Part shown: piece by piece, positions 39,278-47,418 of the stretch
How the letters are laid out: each line of letters begins with the position of its first letter
Numbering within the stretch: position 1 is the first letter of the stretch
Assembly (NCBI GenBank): GCA_028286365.1
Contig: JAQBRR010000001.1
Location: forward strand, 478,582 to 542,581
Length of the DNA: 64,000 nt
Direction: 5' to 3'
DNA from: Candidatus Saccharimonadota bacterium
GTDB lineage: Bacteria; Patescibacteriota; Saccharimonadia; Saccharimonadales; Saccharimonadaceae
Notes under the pieces: generated by a model
Database searches by the model: none
Seen by the model: the letters and a program-made list of their open reading frames with translations, nothing else
What the model was told of the DNA's origin: nothing
Program-made: the position numbers and the translations under genes

Positions 39278-39337
39278 CCACATTCAAATAGCGAAACAGC
39301 TCTAACCTGCGGAATTGGTTAGATTTCTTGAGATCGA

Positions 39338-40039
39338 TTAATCAACCTTAGTAAGCATATTAACAGTAATACCTGGGTCATACTCATCATCAATTCGCGC
39401 GTCTAATTTGGCTGTATTAACCGTATAATATTTTTGTCTCACAGATATGACTTTCTCTTCTTTAAGTTTTTTAAGCTCTAAAGTCGTTGTCTCGCGAGTT
39501 AGTCCCGTGGTATTGGCAATTTCTTGTTGGGTAAGTGGAACATATATTTTTACTAAATCTTTCTTGATATCGCGGCCATATCTTAAACAGAGGTAGCGGA
39601 AAGTATAGATTAGCTTTGTGTAGGCTCGTGTTTTCTCGAGAGCATCCACCTGTAACATATTACCAATATATGAACCTACTTGGCGACTGAGCATTGCATT
39701 GGCAAATCCTACATTCTCGGCGCTGTGGGACTCGAAGGCGTCCTTACTCATTATGTACAACTCACAATCCGTGTAGGCTTGATAATAGAACAGTGCTTTA
39801 GTTGTTTTCGAAAACGCCCAACATATGGGTACAATATCATCAATAATTTCAAAAGATATGAGCTGATCGTCGCCCTCTGCACTAATGTTCGAGACTTTTA
39901 TCACACCATTTTTAATGGCATATACGCAGGAAGGGGCTTCATTTTGATGAAAAACGACTTCACCCTTGGCAAACTTAATTGTCGGATATGTTCGGTAAAA
40001 TGACCTTAGCTCGTTCACCGCGGTCTCCTTAAGCGACAT
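39338..40039 (-). CDS. Crp/Fnr family transcriptional regulator
   Basis: cNMP-like N-domain FAKGEVVFHQNEAPSCVYAIKNGVIKVS; HTH PLTQQEIANTTGLTRETTTLELKKLKEE. Confidence 0.92.
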   Translation of the reverse strand: MSLKETAVNELRSFYRTYPTIKFAKGEVVFHQNEAPSCVYAIKNGVIKVSNISAEGDDQLISFEIIDDIVPICWAFSKTTKALFYYQAYTDCELYIMSKDAFESHSAENVGFANAMLSRQVGSYIGNMLQVDALEKTRAYTKLIYTFRYLCLRYGRDIKKDLVKIYVPLTQQEIANTTGLTRETTTLELKKLKEEKVISVRQKYYTVNTAKLDARIDDEYDPGITVNMLTKVD

Positions 40040-40104
40040 TTACATTATGCATATGCTTGATTCTATAATACCATCTCTGTTTCAAGAGCCAAAATGATTC
40101 ATTA

Positions 40105-40120
40105 TGTGAGGAATCTCACA
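40105..40120. promoter_or_regulatory. Crp/Fnr-type operator
   Basis: Perfect TGTGA-GGAATC-TCACA in the divergent intergenic region next to the Crp/Fnr gene. Confidence 0.8.
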
Positions 40121-40185
40121 GTCTCATATCAGTAACTTCTATAGAATAAATAATGTAACAACTTTAAGTGGGGAGGGTACATAAA

Positions 40186-40464
40186 ATGAATTATCAATAT
40201 ATAGACCACAAGCCATCGAGAAGGGACTTTAAAATCAACAAACATGGTCTAGACAGAATCAAGCGACGGCTAGACAGAATTCGCGCTGAACAATCCGAGA
40301 TCTATACTCGTTTTAAAAAGAAATATTATCGTCACCAATTAGAAAATATTATTTCGGAAGAAGAGCTCCAAGACCTTCATCAAGAAATGCTTGAATCGGG
40401 TAATATTTCCAGCGCGATTAGCCTGATTGAGGCAGGAAAAGGTAGGCGGTTTAGTTACCTATAG
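40186..40464 (+). CDS. hypothetical small charged protein
   Basis: SD ggggagg before ATG 40186 (upstream GTG/ATG-less start at 40168 less likely). Confidence 0.6.
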   Translation: MNYQYIDHKPSRRDFKINKHGLDRIKRRLDRIRAEQSEIYTRFKKKYYRHQLENIISEEELQDLHQEMLESGNISSAISLIEAGKGRRFSYL

Positions 40465-40502
40465 GCAACTAAAGTAATTAATGTTTAACCAAGGAGAGTG
40501 GT

Positions 40503-40691
40503 ATGAACGTAACAGAAGATGTAAAAAATGAAGCACGACATGTTAATGATAAAGCTCAAAAGTTGATGCATGAAGGTAAAGAAAAAATGAAAGAAACATC
40601 CACCGATATAAGACAGGCTGGCAAAGGGGTTGCTGGTGATGTAAAAGATCGGGCGGTAGAGCTAAAACATAACCTCACGCATAAACAATAA
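40503..40691 (+). CDS. small CsbD/YtxH-like stress protein
   Basis: Lys/Glu-rich amphipathic protein; SD aaggag. Confidence 0.55.
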   Translation: MNVTEDVKNEARHVNDKAQKLMHEGKEKMKETSTDIRQAGKGVAGDVKDRAVELKHNLTHKQ

Positions 40692-40700
40692 TTCATTTCT

Positions 40701-40726
40701 GTGGCTATCATCTAGGTGGTAGCCAC
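40701..40726. terminator. hairpin, possible weak terminator
   Basis: GTGGCTATCA-tctagg-TGGTAGCCAC, short T-tract. Confidence 0.5.
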
Positions 40727-40750
40727 TTTAAGCGATAAGGAGTTCTCTCC

Positions 40751-40924
40751 ATGGCGAAATATAGTGAAGCAGCTCAGGAAAAAGTTCACAAAGTGCTCCA
40801 TGAAATGGAAGAAGGAGAATTAAGAAATGGCAAAAATGGTAAAAAGGTTACCAACCGTAAACAAGCAATTGCTATTGGACTCAGTGAAGCCCGTAGTCGC
40901 GGTGATAAGGTTCCCAAGAAATAA
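40751..40924 (+). CDS. small DUF6496-like protein (57 aa, not in supplied ORF track)
   Basis: MAKYSEAAQEKVHKVLHEMEEGELRNGKNGKKVTNRKQAIAIGLSEARSRGDKVPKK; SD aaggag. Confidence 0.75.
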   Translation: MAKYSEAAQEKVHKVLHEMEEGELRNGKNGKKVTNRKQAIAIGLSEARSRGDKVPKK

Positions 40925-40958
40925 TCGCAGAGCTGGTATATTTAGCTAAATGTTCTAA

Positions 40959-41000
40959 TAACATAATCAACCCTGTTCACCTGCATGGTTGATTATGTTA
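40959..41000. repeat. 14-bp perfect inverted repeat (hairpin)
   Basis: TAACATAATCAACC-N14-GGTTGATTATGTTA. Confidence 0.9.
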
Positions 41001-41027
41001 CTATTGGCTAGCACATTAATTAATCAG

Positions 41028-41140
41028 CGTATTCAGAGTACAGCGAGAGAACTAGCTCTATGACCTGTCAGCAACCAGCCTCTTGAGCAATCAATGCATA
41101 AATGGTGCTACTTCTAGCCCATATGGGAAAGATAAGATAT
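41028..41140 (+). ncRNA. SAM riboswitch (SAM-I clan) aptamer upstream of metK
   Basis: SAM-I core-like CAGAG..CAGCGAGAGAACTAGCTCTATGACCTGTCAGCAACC...GGTGCTACTTCTAGCCCATATGGGAAAGATAAG. Confidence 0.85.
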
Positions 41141-41144
41141 TGTA

Positions 41145-41189
41145 ACTCCTTTATTTTTCCTGTCGGGCGGAAAGATACGTAAAAGGAGT
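41145..41189 (+). promoter_or_regulatory. SD-sequestering expression platform
   Basis: ACTCCTTT (41145-41152) complementary to SD AAAGGAGT (41182-41189); inner TTCC/GGAA. Confidence 0.75.
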
Positions 41190-41196
41190 ATTTTTT

Positions 41197-42168
41197 ATGT
41201 CAATTTTTAGAACGGCCGAAAGTGTTTCGCCTAAACACCCAGACAAAATTTGTGATCAGATATCTGACGCTATATTAGATGCGCATCTTGCTCAGGATCC
41301 TGAGGCACGCGTTGCTATCGACGTTGCGGGTGGACATGGAACAGTTTTTGTAACTGGTGAAGTCACTTCGCGTGCCAAGAACGTTGACGTTAACGCTATT
41401 GTAAAGCGTCTAGCGGGTGATGTAACGGTAATTGAACATATAGCCGCCCAAAGCACTGAAATCGCTGCAGGCGTTGATATTGGCGGCGCTGGCGATCAAG
41501 GTATTATGGTTGGCTATGCTAGCGATGAAACGCCTGAGCTGTTGCCACTTGAGGTTGTATTGGCTCGTAAACTAAATCAGTACATATATAAAAAGTGGCC
41601 CTATGATGGCAAGACACAAGTGACGCTTAAGGACGGAGAAATCGTTTCCGTTGTTGCAAGTTTTCAGCACGCGGCAAAGGATCAATTAACTGCACTAGTC
41701 AAACGTTGGCTACGCACGCAGAAATTAGCTGAACTTGGTGTACTTGATCTGCATATTAATCCTGCAGGTGATTGGAACGTAGGTGGCTTTGATGCCGACG
41801 CAGGACTGACCGGACGTAAGCTCATCGTTGATAACTATGGACCACGTGTCCCGATTGGTGGCGGAGCATTTAGCGGTAAAGATCCGAGTAAAGTTGACCG
41901 CTCGGCTGCCTATATGGCTCGTAAAATTGCAATTGATTATCTCAAGAAGCGTCACGCGAAAGAAGTATTTGTACATTTAGCCTATGCAATTGGATACGAT
42001 CAGGCGCTTGAGGCGACGGTCAGCGTAGACGGCGTTCAGGAACAGGTTGTTGGCTATAATCTATCACCAAATGGAATTATCAAATTCCTTGATTTAAAGC
42101 GACCTATTTATGAAAAGACCGCGCAGTACGGACATTTTGGCCACCCAGGGCTTACCTGGGAAGTGTAG
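41197..42168 (+). CDS. metK: S-adenosylmethionine synthetase, short form (323 aa)
   Basis: ESVSPKHPDKICDQISDAILDA, GAGDQGIMVGYASDET, GGGAFSGKDPSKVDRSAAYMAR. Confidence 0.95.
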   Translation: MSIFRTAESVSPKHPDKICDQISDAILDAHLAQDPEARVAIDVAGGHGTVFVTGEVTSRAKNVDVNAIVKRLAGDVTVIEHIAAQSTEIAAGVDIGGAGDQGIMVGYASDETPELLPLEVVLARKLNQYIYKKWPYDGKTQVTLKDGEIVSVVASFQHAAKDQLTALVKRWLRTQKLAELGVLDLHINPAGDWNVGGFDADAGLTGRKLIVDNYGPRVPIGGGAFSGKDPSKVDRSAAYMARKIAIDYLKKRHAKEVFVHLAYAIGYDQALEATVSVDGVQEQVVGYNLSPNGIIKFLDLKRPIYEKTAQYGHFGHPGLTWEV

Positions 42169-42212
42169 CTTATGCTTGCCAGCTCTATTGACGCGCACTA
42201 CAATTACCTCCA

Positions 42213-42806
42213 ATGATTTTTCCTACTGAAGCAAAATTTGATGAAGGTATCAAAGAAATACTTGAGAACGACGTACGAGGTCGTTCACTCGACCATTTGA
42301 AAATACTTGCCATGCAACTTGTTGTTGATGGACTTCGCGAGGCACAAGCAAATTTCTCTGATGATACAAATAAGTCGCAGATACGCAGAGATATTACTGG
42401 CCACTTGATTGATTCCTTTGCAGGCGATACGGAATTTAGTATTGGCAACGAAATAGAAATTACTGATCGGGGTTACTATCTACTACATGATGTTATGACG
42501 AATTATTTCGTTGTGGCTCGCCTAGAAGACGAGCAAAAGTTGGCTGGCGTAGTCGAAACAACAGTCGCAATTAACAGTGAAGGCCTAACTGACATCGAAA
42601 GCAAGGTAGGCCAGGTCGTAGAAGTAGGAGGTGAAACCCTCGCTGACACACCGGCAATACTACTGGGCGATTTGCGCTTCGTGACTTCAATGGGCAAAGC
42701 GCATGCTATAAAACCTCAATATCGCGCATTAATAGTTCTTAACAAAAATGGACCAACACCACGACAAGCCGTTCCGCAGGAAAGTAACGCGTTTTTTACG
42801 GCGTAA
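42213..42806 (+). CDS. hypothetical protein
   Basis: Long ORF, no recognised family. Confidence 0.55.
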   Translation: MIFPTEAKFDEGIKEILENDVRGRSLDHLKILAMQLVVDGLREAQANFSDDTNKSQIRRDITGHLIDSFAGDTEFSIGNEIEITDRGYYLLHDVMTNYFVVARLEDEQKLAGVVETTVAINSEGLTDIESKVGQVVEVGGETLADTPAILLGDLRFVTSMGKAHAIKPQYRALIVLNKNGPTPRQAVPQESNAFFTA

Positions 42807-42810
42807 ACCG

Positions 42811-43746
42811 CTATCTATATTGCTCGAGCCCATATCGTGCACCAATAAGGCCGAATGAACTGACAAGGTGTTTAGGCACGTAACTGACCTTTGGAACTTC
42901 GGTCATACCATTTAAGATAACGGCATTATCTACGAGAGCTGTATGAAGCGCTTCTTCGAGACTTTCTTCGTAGCGGTCATGATCGCGTGATACACCACCA
43001 CCAATAACAACGTGGTCCATGCCAATACTTGGTACGAATGATGCAATTGCTTGACCAAAGACACGACCAACGTGCTCCCATGCGTCATTGCTCTCATGTG
43101 TATATAGCTGACCTAATTCTTGCGGAGTGGATCCATTACCGAATCGTCGCTCGATAGCTGGGCCTGCAATCAGACTCTCTAGTGTGCCTTTGCTACGGTC
43201 AACATCCATCGGGATATGACCATATTCACCAAGCTGTCCTGTAAGGCGACTAGCTATTTTGTGGCCACGGATAATATCTGCACCAATACCAGTACTATGC
43301 GTAAAGTACATAAGTGGTTGAGTATTTTTGGGATCGGCGCCAGGTACGAATGGCGCTGCGTGAGTAGCAGCTTCGGCATCATTTAGTGCGGTAAGGCGGA
43401 TTTTTTTCAATCGCGAATCTTCTTCTCCTAAGCGCTCATTCAAATCAAATACATCGGTCAGACCTGAAATGTTTGTTAGCGGTCCGACCAGCATGCGGTC
43501 ACCATCGTGTACAACCTTGCCGGGGAAACCGATAACACCATCGCGAAGCTCAGGATTCGCCTCAAGAAGTAGGACAAGAGAGCGAGCCATTGACTGGAAG
43601 AACGGATCAGGACGGGAAGGCGTTGGCTCAATGATCGGTTCGCCAATAAACTCTACGTCGTTTGTCTTTGTACTTATTTCAGCGATAGCTGTTCGTAGAT
43701 TGCTTCCGCCGATGTCGCCCACGAACGCGCGATTAGGATGTGACAT
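42811..43746 (-). CDS. ROK/glucokinase-like sugar kinase
   Basis: FVGDIGGSNLRTAIAEI; HSTGIGADIIRGHKI; start trimmed to MSHPNRAF. Confidence 0.7.
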   Translation of the reverse strand: MSHPNRAFVGDIGGSNLRTAIAEISTKTNDVEFIGEPIIEPTPSRPDPFFQSMARSLVLLLEANPELRDGVIGFPGKVVHDGDRMLVGPLTNISGLTDVFDLNERLGEEDSRLKKIRLTALNDAEAATHAAPFVPGADPKNTQPLMYFTHSTGIGADIIRGHKIASRLTGQLGEYGHIPMDVDRSKGTLESLIAGPAIERRFGNGSTPQELGQLYTHESNDAWEHVGRVFGQAIASFVPSIGMDHVVIGGGVSRDHDRYEESLEEALHTALVDNAVILNGMTEVPKVSYVPKHLVSSFGLIGARYGLEQYR

Positions 43747-43876
43747 GTATTTCTCCGTAATTAATAAATTGCATTGTACAGTAAGCCTACTAGAGGTGAA
43801 AGCATAGGCTCTATTAGTCTTAGCGTTCAACCGTTAATTAAAGTGTAAAGCATCCAGGTGGTATAGGTAGCGTACA

Positions 43877-44491
43877 ATGAACGATATGATAATTGAAACG
43901 ATAGGTGTTGGTCCGCACCCAGAGCCATGGCCAACTGATCCAAAATATGATCCAGAACTTCTCGCAAATGGAGATACTCGTAATGTCCTGGACAAGTATC
44001 GCTACTGGACCGTCGAGGCAATTAAGGCAGACTTAGATATTTCACGATTTGATTTGCATATCGCAATCGAAAATTGGCAACATGACCTCAATATCGGCAC
44101 AATTGTGCGTAATGCTAATGCATTCAATGTATCGGCAGTTCACATTATTGGCAAGCGCCACTGGAATAGGCGAGGTGCAATGGTGACAGATCGCTATTTG
44201 GATATATTTCAGCACAGTACAGTCGATGAGTTCGTAAAAGCGATTGGTGATCGCCACATCATTGCGATCGATAACTTACCTGGAAGTATTGCGCTATCAG
44301 AGACAAACTTACCCAAAAACGTCGTACTAGTATTTGGTGGTGAAGGACCAGGACTCTCGGATGAAATGGTGTCTGCGAGCGAAAAAATGGTTTATATTGA
44401 ACAATTTGGTTCGACTCGATCAGTGAATGTGGGTGTTGCATCAGGTATTGCGATGTATGCGTGGTTACAGCAACATATCTTGAACAAATAG
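43877..44491 (+). CDS. TrmH/SpoU-family RNA methyltransferase
   Basis: NIGTIVRNANAFNVSAVHIIG; LVFGGEGPGLSDEM; SVNVGVASGIAMYAWL; ATG 43886 is an alternative start. Confidence 0.88.
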   Translation: MNDMIIETIGVGPHPEPWPTDPKYDPELLANGDTRNVLDKYRYWTVEAIKADLDISRFDLHIAIENWQHDLNIGTIVRNANAFNVSAVHIIGKRHWNRRGAMVTDRYLDIFQHSTVDEFVKAIGDRHIIAIDNLPGSIALSETNLPKNVVLVFGGEGPGLSDEMVSASEKMVYIEQFGSTRSVNVGVASGIAMYAWLQQHILNK

Positions 44492-44518
44492 ACTATATAT
44501 GCTATAATATAGAGATAT

Positions 44519-45118
44519 ATGGCTGCAAATTATGAATCAAGCCCAAAAGTAATCACGCGTCTGAAGTTTCAAGCAGCTAGTCCCTTAGATGCGCAGATAA
44601 AAAAGTTGATGACGCTCGAGACTCGTGAAGCGGTCGCACACCATGCACAAATGACTGGCAAAACTCCTAGAATTGCGTTTCACACGGTACACAATCGCGC
44701 ATTAAACCTCGGTCCGACTGTAGAAAGTAGAGGCAAGGACACACTCGCGGATGAGCGGTATAGTGACTATATTGCATTGTCGCAAGACCATTTTTTTCAG
44801 CTTAAAAAAGCAATTACAATGAAAGACCAAAGTGATTATATTGAGCTTGGAGTAAATCTACATTTGCTCGGCGGTGAGAAAAAATTATTAATTGGTACGC
44901 CTTTATTCGCACCAAATCACGATACCGGCTTTGAACTGTATACGCGTATCCAGCGCAAAAATCTTTTAGCAGGTACAGCACTTGATCATGCATATGATCT
45001 TCTTGAAAACAGTATGACCATAGGTGCGGTTGATGAGATGGCCAGTTGGAATATGCAGGTGCATGGTGTAGAAGTTGAACACGAATGGCCTAGCCTTCGC
45101 CCCGTCTCTAACGAATAA
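44519..45118 (+). CDS. hypothetical protein
   Basis: ORF behind TTGAAC-17-TATAAT promoter; no family recognised. Confidence 0.55.
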   Translation: MAANYESSPKVITRLKFQAASPLDAQIKKLMTLETREAVAHHAQMTGKTPRIAFHTVHNRALNLGPTVESRGKDTLADERYSDYIALSQDHFFQLKKAITMKDQSDYIELGVNLHLLGGEKKLLIGTPLFAPNHDTGFELYTRIQRKNLLAGTALDHAYDLLENSMTIGAVDEMASWNMQVHGVEVEHEWPSLRPVSNE

Positions 45119-45120
45119 TC

Positions 45121-45150
45121 TTGGACAATTAAACGTGCATATGCTATAAT
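45121..45150 (+). promoter_or_regulatory. promoter, extended -10
   Basis: TTGGAC - 18 nt - TATAAT preceded by TGC. Confidence 0.8.
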
Positions 45151-45156
45151 AAAATT

Positions 45157-45210
45157 ATGGTATACAGCCAATCTAACCATCTACATATTCTGCCGGAGCG
45201 AATCGGTTAG
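45157..45210 (+). CDS. predicted leader peptide MVYSQSNHLHILPERIG
   Basis: ATG 6 nt after TATAAT (leaderless); His codons at 45178 and 45184; followed by intrinsic terminator. Confidence 0.55.
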   Translation: MVYSQSNHLHILPERIG

Positions 45211-45238
45211 TTTTCTTTTGTAATCTTTCATAAAAAAT

Positions 45239-45265
45239 AACGCCGAACATCGCTTCGGCGTTTTT
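45239..45265 (+). terminator. intrinsic terminator (candidate attenuator)
   Basis: AACGCCGAA-catcgc-TTCGGCGTT then TTT. Confidence 0.9.
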
Positions 45266-45296
45266 CGTTATTAAAAATATTTTATGGAGAATTACT

Positions 45297-45995
45297 ATGA
45301 TTGAAATTTATGAAAATTTGGAAAAGTCGATGCTAAGTATTGTCGATTATAAGAACATCCTCGTTATAGATAACGAGGAGCCACTCGTGCCAATTATTGA
45401 TGATAACAATCTAACCGCTAAGCAGCGGGGTGAAGACATGAAAGAATATACAGGTGATGTTGTATATGTTCGTCAGGGTACTGCACTACGGCTTGGAAGG
45501 GCAGCGGATTTACTTGTGACCGTAGAACCAGACATCGCTTTGAATGTTACGTACGGTTACCGGGCTCTACAGGTTCAAACTAAGAGATTTGAGACTGTCA
45601 AACGTGATCTTGAAATGCAGTTTTCTGGTGAGGAGCTTGATATGGCCGCTCACCGCCGGGTAGCACGTCCTGATGTTGCCGGACATCCCACTGGTGGAGC
45701 AGTCGACATACAGATAACACGCCAGGGTGAGGCTGTAGATTTTGGAACAAGAATTGGTGAATTTGTCCCCGACACCTATACGTTTTCGCCGTATGTCAGT
45801 ATGGAAGCAATGAGAAACCGAATGTTACTTCGAACGGTCATGATGGCAGCAGGCTTTGCCCCCTTTGACGGTGAGTGGTGGCACTTCTCATATGGCGACA
45901 AAGAATGGGCTAGGTATACTAAGCAACCAAATGCCGTCTATAAACAACTCAATTTTGGATCAAGTATATTTGAGAATACAGGAGAACAAGAATGA
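45297..45995 (+). CDS. D-alanyl-D-alanine dipeptidase-like (VanX/DdpX, M15D)
   Basis: GHPTGGAVDIQI and EWWHFSYGDKEWA metal-binding motifs. Confidence 0.85.
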   Translation: MIEIYENLEKSMLSIVDYKNILVIDNEEPLVPIIDDNNLTAKQRGEDMKEYTGDVVYVRQGTALRLGRAADLLVTVEPDIALNVTYGYRALQVQTKRFETVKRDLEMQFSGEELDMAAHRRVARPDVAGHPTGGAVDIQITRQGEAVDFGTRIGEFVPDTYTFSPYVSMEAMRNRMLLRTVMMAAGFAPFDGEWWHFSYGDKEWARYTKQPNAVYKQLNFGSSIFENTGEQE

Positions 45996-47389
45996 TAAAC
46001 CCAGATATGGACGTGCGCTTGCAGCGCATAGATAATGATGAGACAATTAGGTCAATGAGCGCATTGTCATCACAGCCCTATAAAGGAACACGCGACTACT
46101 ATCCAGAACAGAAGCGTATCCAAAACTACATTTTTGCAACGTGGCGCCGAGTTTCAGAGCGCTTTGGCTACGAAGAATATGGTGCACCGACACTTGAACC
46201 ACTCGAGGTCTATGCAGCAAAGAGTGGTGATGAGTTAGCTAACGAACAAACGTATACGTTTACTGATAGGGGCGGGCGCATCGTCGCAATTCGTCCTGAG
46301 ATGACACCGACGATTAGTCGTATGGTAGCCGCCAGGCGTCAAGAATTGGCGTACCCAGCTCGTTTATATAGCGTAGCCAATTTCATGCGTTACGAACGTC
46401 CTCAGCGTGGTCGTGAGCGAGAGTTCTGGCAACTGAATGTTGATGTTTTTGGACTTGATGAAGTTACGGCTGACGCAGAAATAATTACCATGGCTGATTC
46501 GTTGATGAAAGAATTTGGCGCTAAGGACAAAGATTTTGTGATTCGGATCAATAATCGCCAATTAGTGAATTTTGTTATGGTCCAATATCTTGGTCTTGAT
46601 GAAACACAGGCGCATCTGATGGTGAAATTATTTGATCGTAAGGACAAGATTGCCGAGGCTGAGTTTAATGATCAAGCAGGTGATATCCTCGGTAACAATG
46701 CGAAGGAAGGTATCGCAAAGCTACAATCTCTGATGAGTGCAAAGACAGTAAATGATTTGCCAACTGAGATCAAGACAAGTCTTGCAGCAGTTGAACTCGG
46801 TGAAGTATTTGAACTTCTCGAGCAAGCAGGTGTAAAAAGTGCCAAGTTTGATATGACGTTGATGCGTGGACTCGATTACTACACCGGAACCGTCTTTGAA
46901 GTATTTGATACGGATCCCGACAATAACCGGTCGGTACTTGGTGGTGGGCGATATGACGGCCTTGTGGGCATGTTTGGTGCGGAACCAATATCTGCTGTCG
47001 GTATGGCTCAGGGTGGCACGACAATCGAGAACTTCCTAGAAGTACACAAATTGCTGCCAAACCTAGCATCAACAACGGATATCTACATTGTGGTTCTTGG
47101 TGGAGTACAAAATGCAGCGAATAAGCTTGCTCGACATCTACGGAGTGAGGGCGTTAATGTCGAATTAGATACAACTGATCGCAAACTTGATCGTCAGATT
47201 AAGACAGCGGTTAAAAAGAGTATTCCATACATTTTGTTTATCGGCGATGACGAGGTTCGGGACGAAGTCTACACGCTAAAGGATACCTCAAGTACCGAAG
47301 AGCAAAAGATCGGTTTCTCGAGGATTGTGAGCCTGATGCGCGATCGTCGACGCGCCCCGCGCGATGACGACATCCCTGATTTGGATTAG
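45992..47389 (+). CDS. hisS: histidyl-tRNA synthetase
   Basis: KGTRDYYPEQKRIQNYIF, RPEMTPTISRMVA, GLDYYTGTVFEVF; overlaps upstream gene (ATGA); first residues may be extra (ATG 46055). Confidence 0.95.
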   Translation: MINPDMDVRLQRIDNDETIRSMSALSSQPYKGTRDYYPEQKRIQNYIFATWRRVSERFGYEEYGAPTLEPLEVYAAKSGDELANEQTYTFTDRGGRIVAIRPEMTPTISRMVAARRQELAYPARLYSVANFMRYERPQRGREREFWQLNVDVFGLDEVTADAEIITMADSLMKEFGAKDKDFVIRINNRQLVNFVMVQYLGLDETQAHLMVKLFDRKDKIAEAEFNDQAGDILGNNAKEGIAKLQSLMSAKTVNDLPTEIKTSLAAVELGEVFELLEQAGVKSAKFDMTLMRGLDYYTGTVFEVFDTDPDNNRSVLGGGRYDGLVGMFGAEPISAVGMAQGGTTIENFLEVHKLLPNLASTTDIYIVVLGGVQNAANKLARHLRSEGVNVELDTTDRKLDRQIKTAVKKSIPYILFIGDDEVRDEVYTLKDTSSTEEQKIGFSRIVSLMRDRRRAPRDDDIPDLD

Positions 47390-47418
47390 ATTCGACCCTC
47401 TGATATACTCGTTTGAGT

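Noticed and set aside
39329-39346. FNR-like TTGAGATCGATTAATCAA near the 3' end of the Crp/Fnr gene
   Set aside because: Half-sites do not match TTGAT-N4-ATCAA spacing, and the position is not promoter-like.
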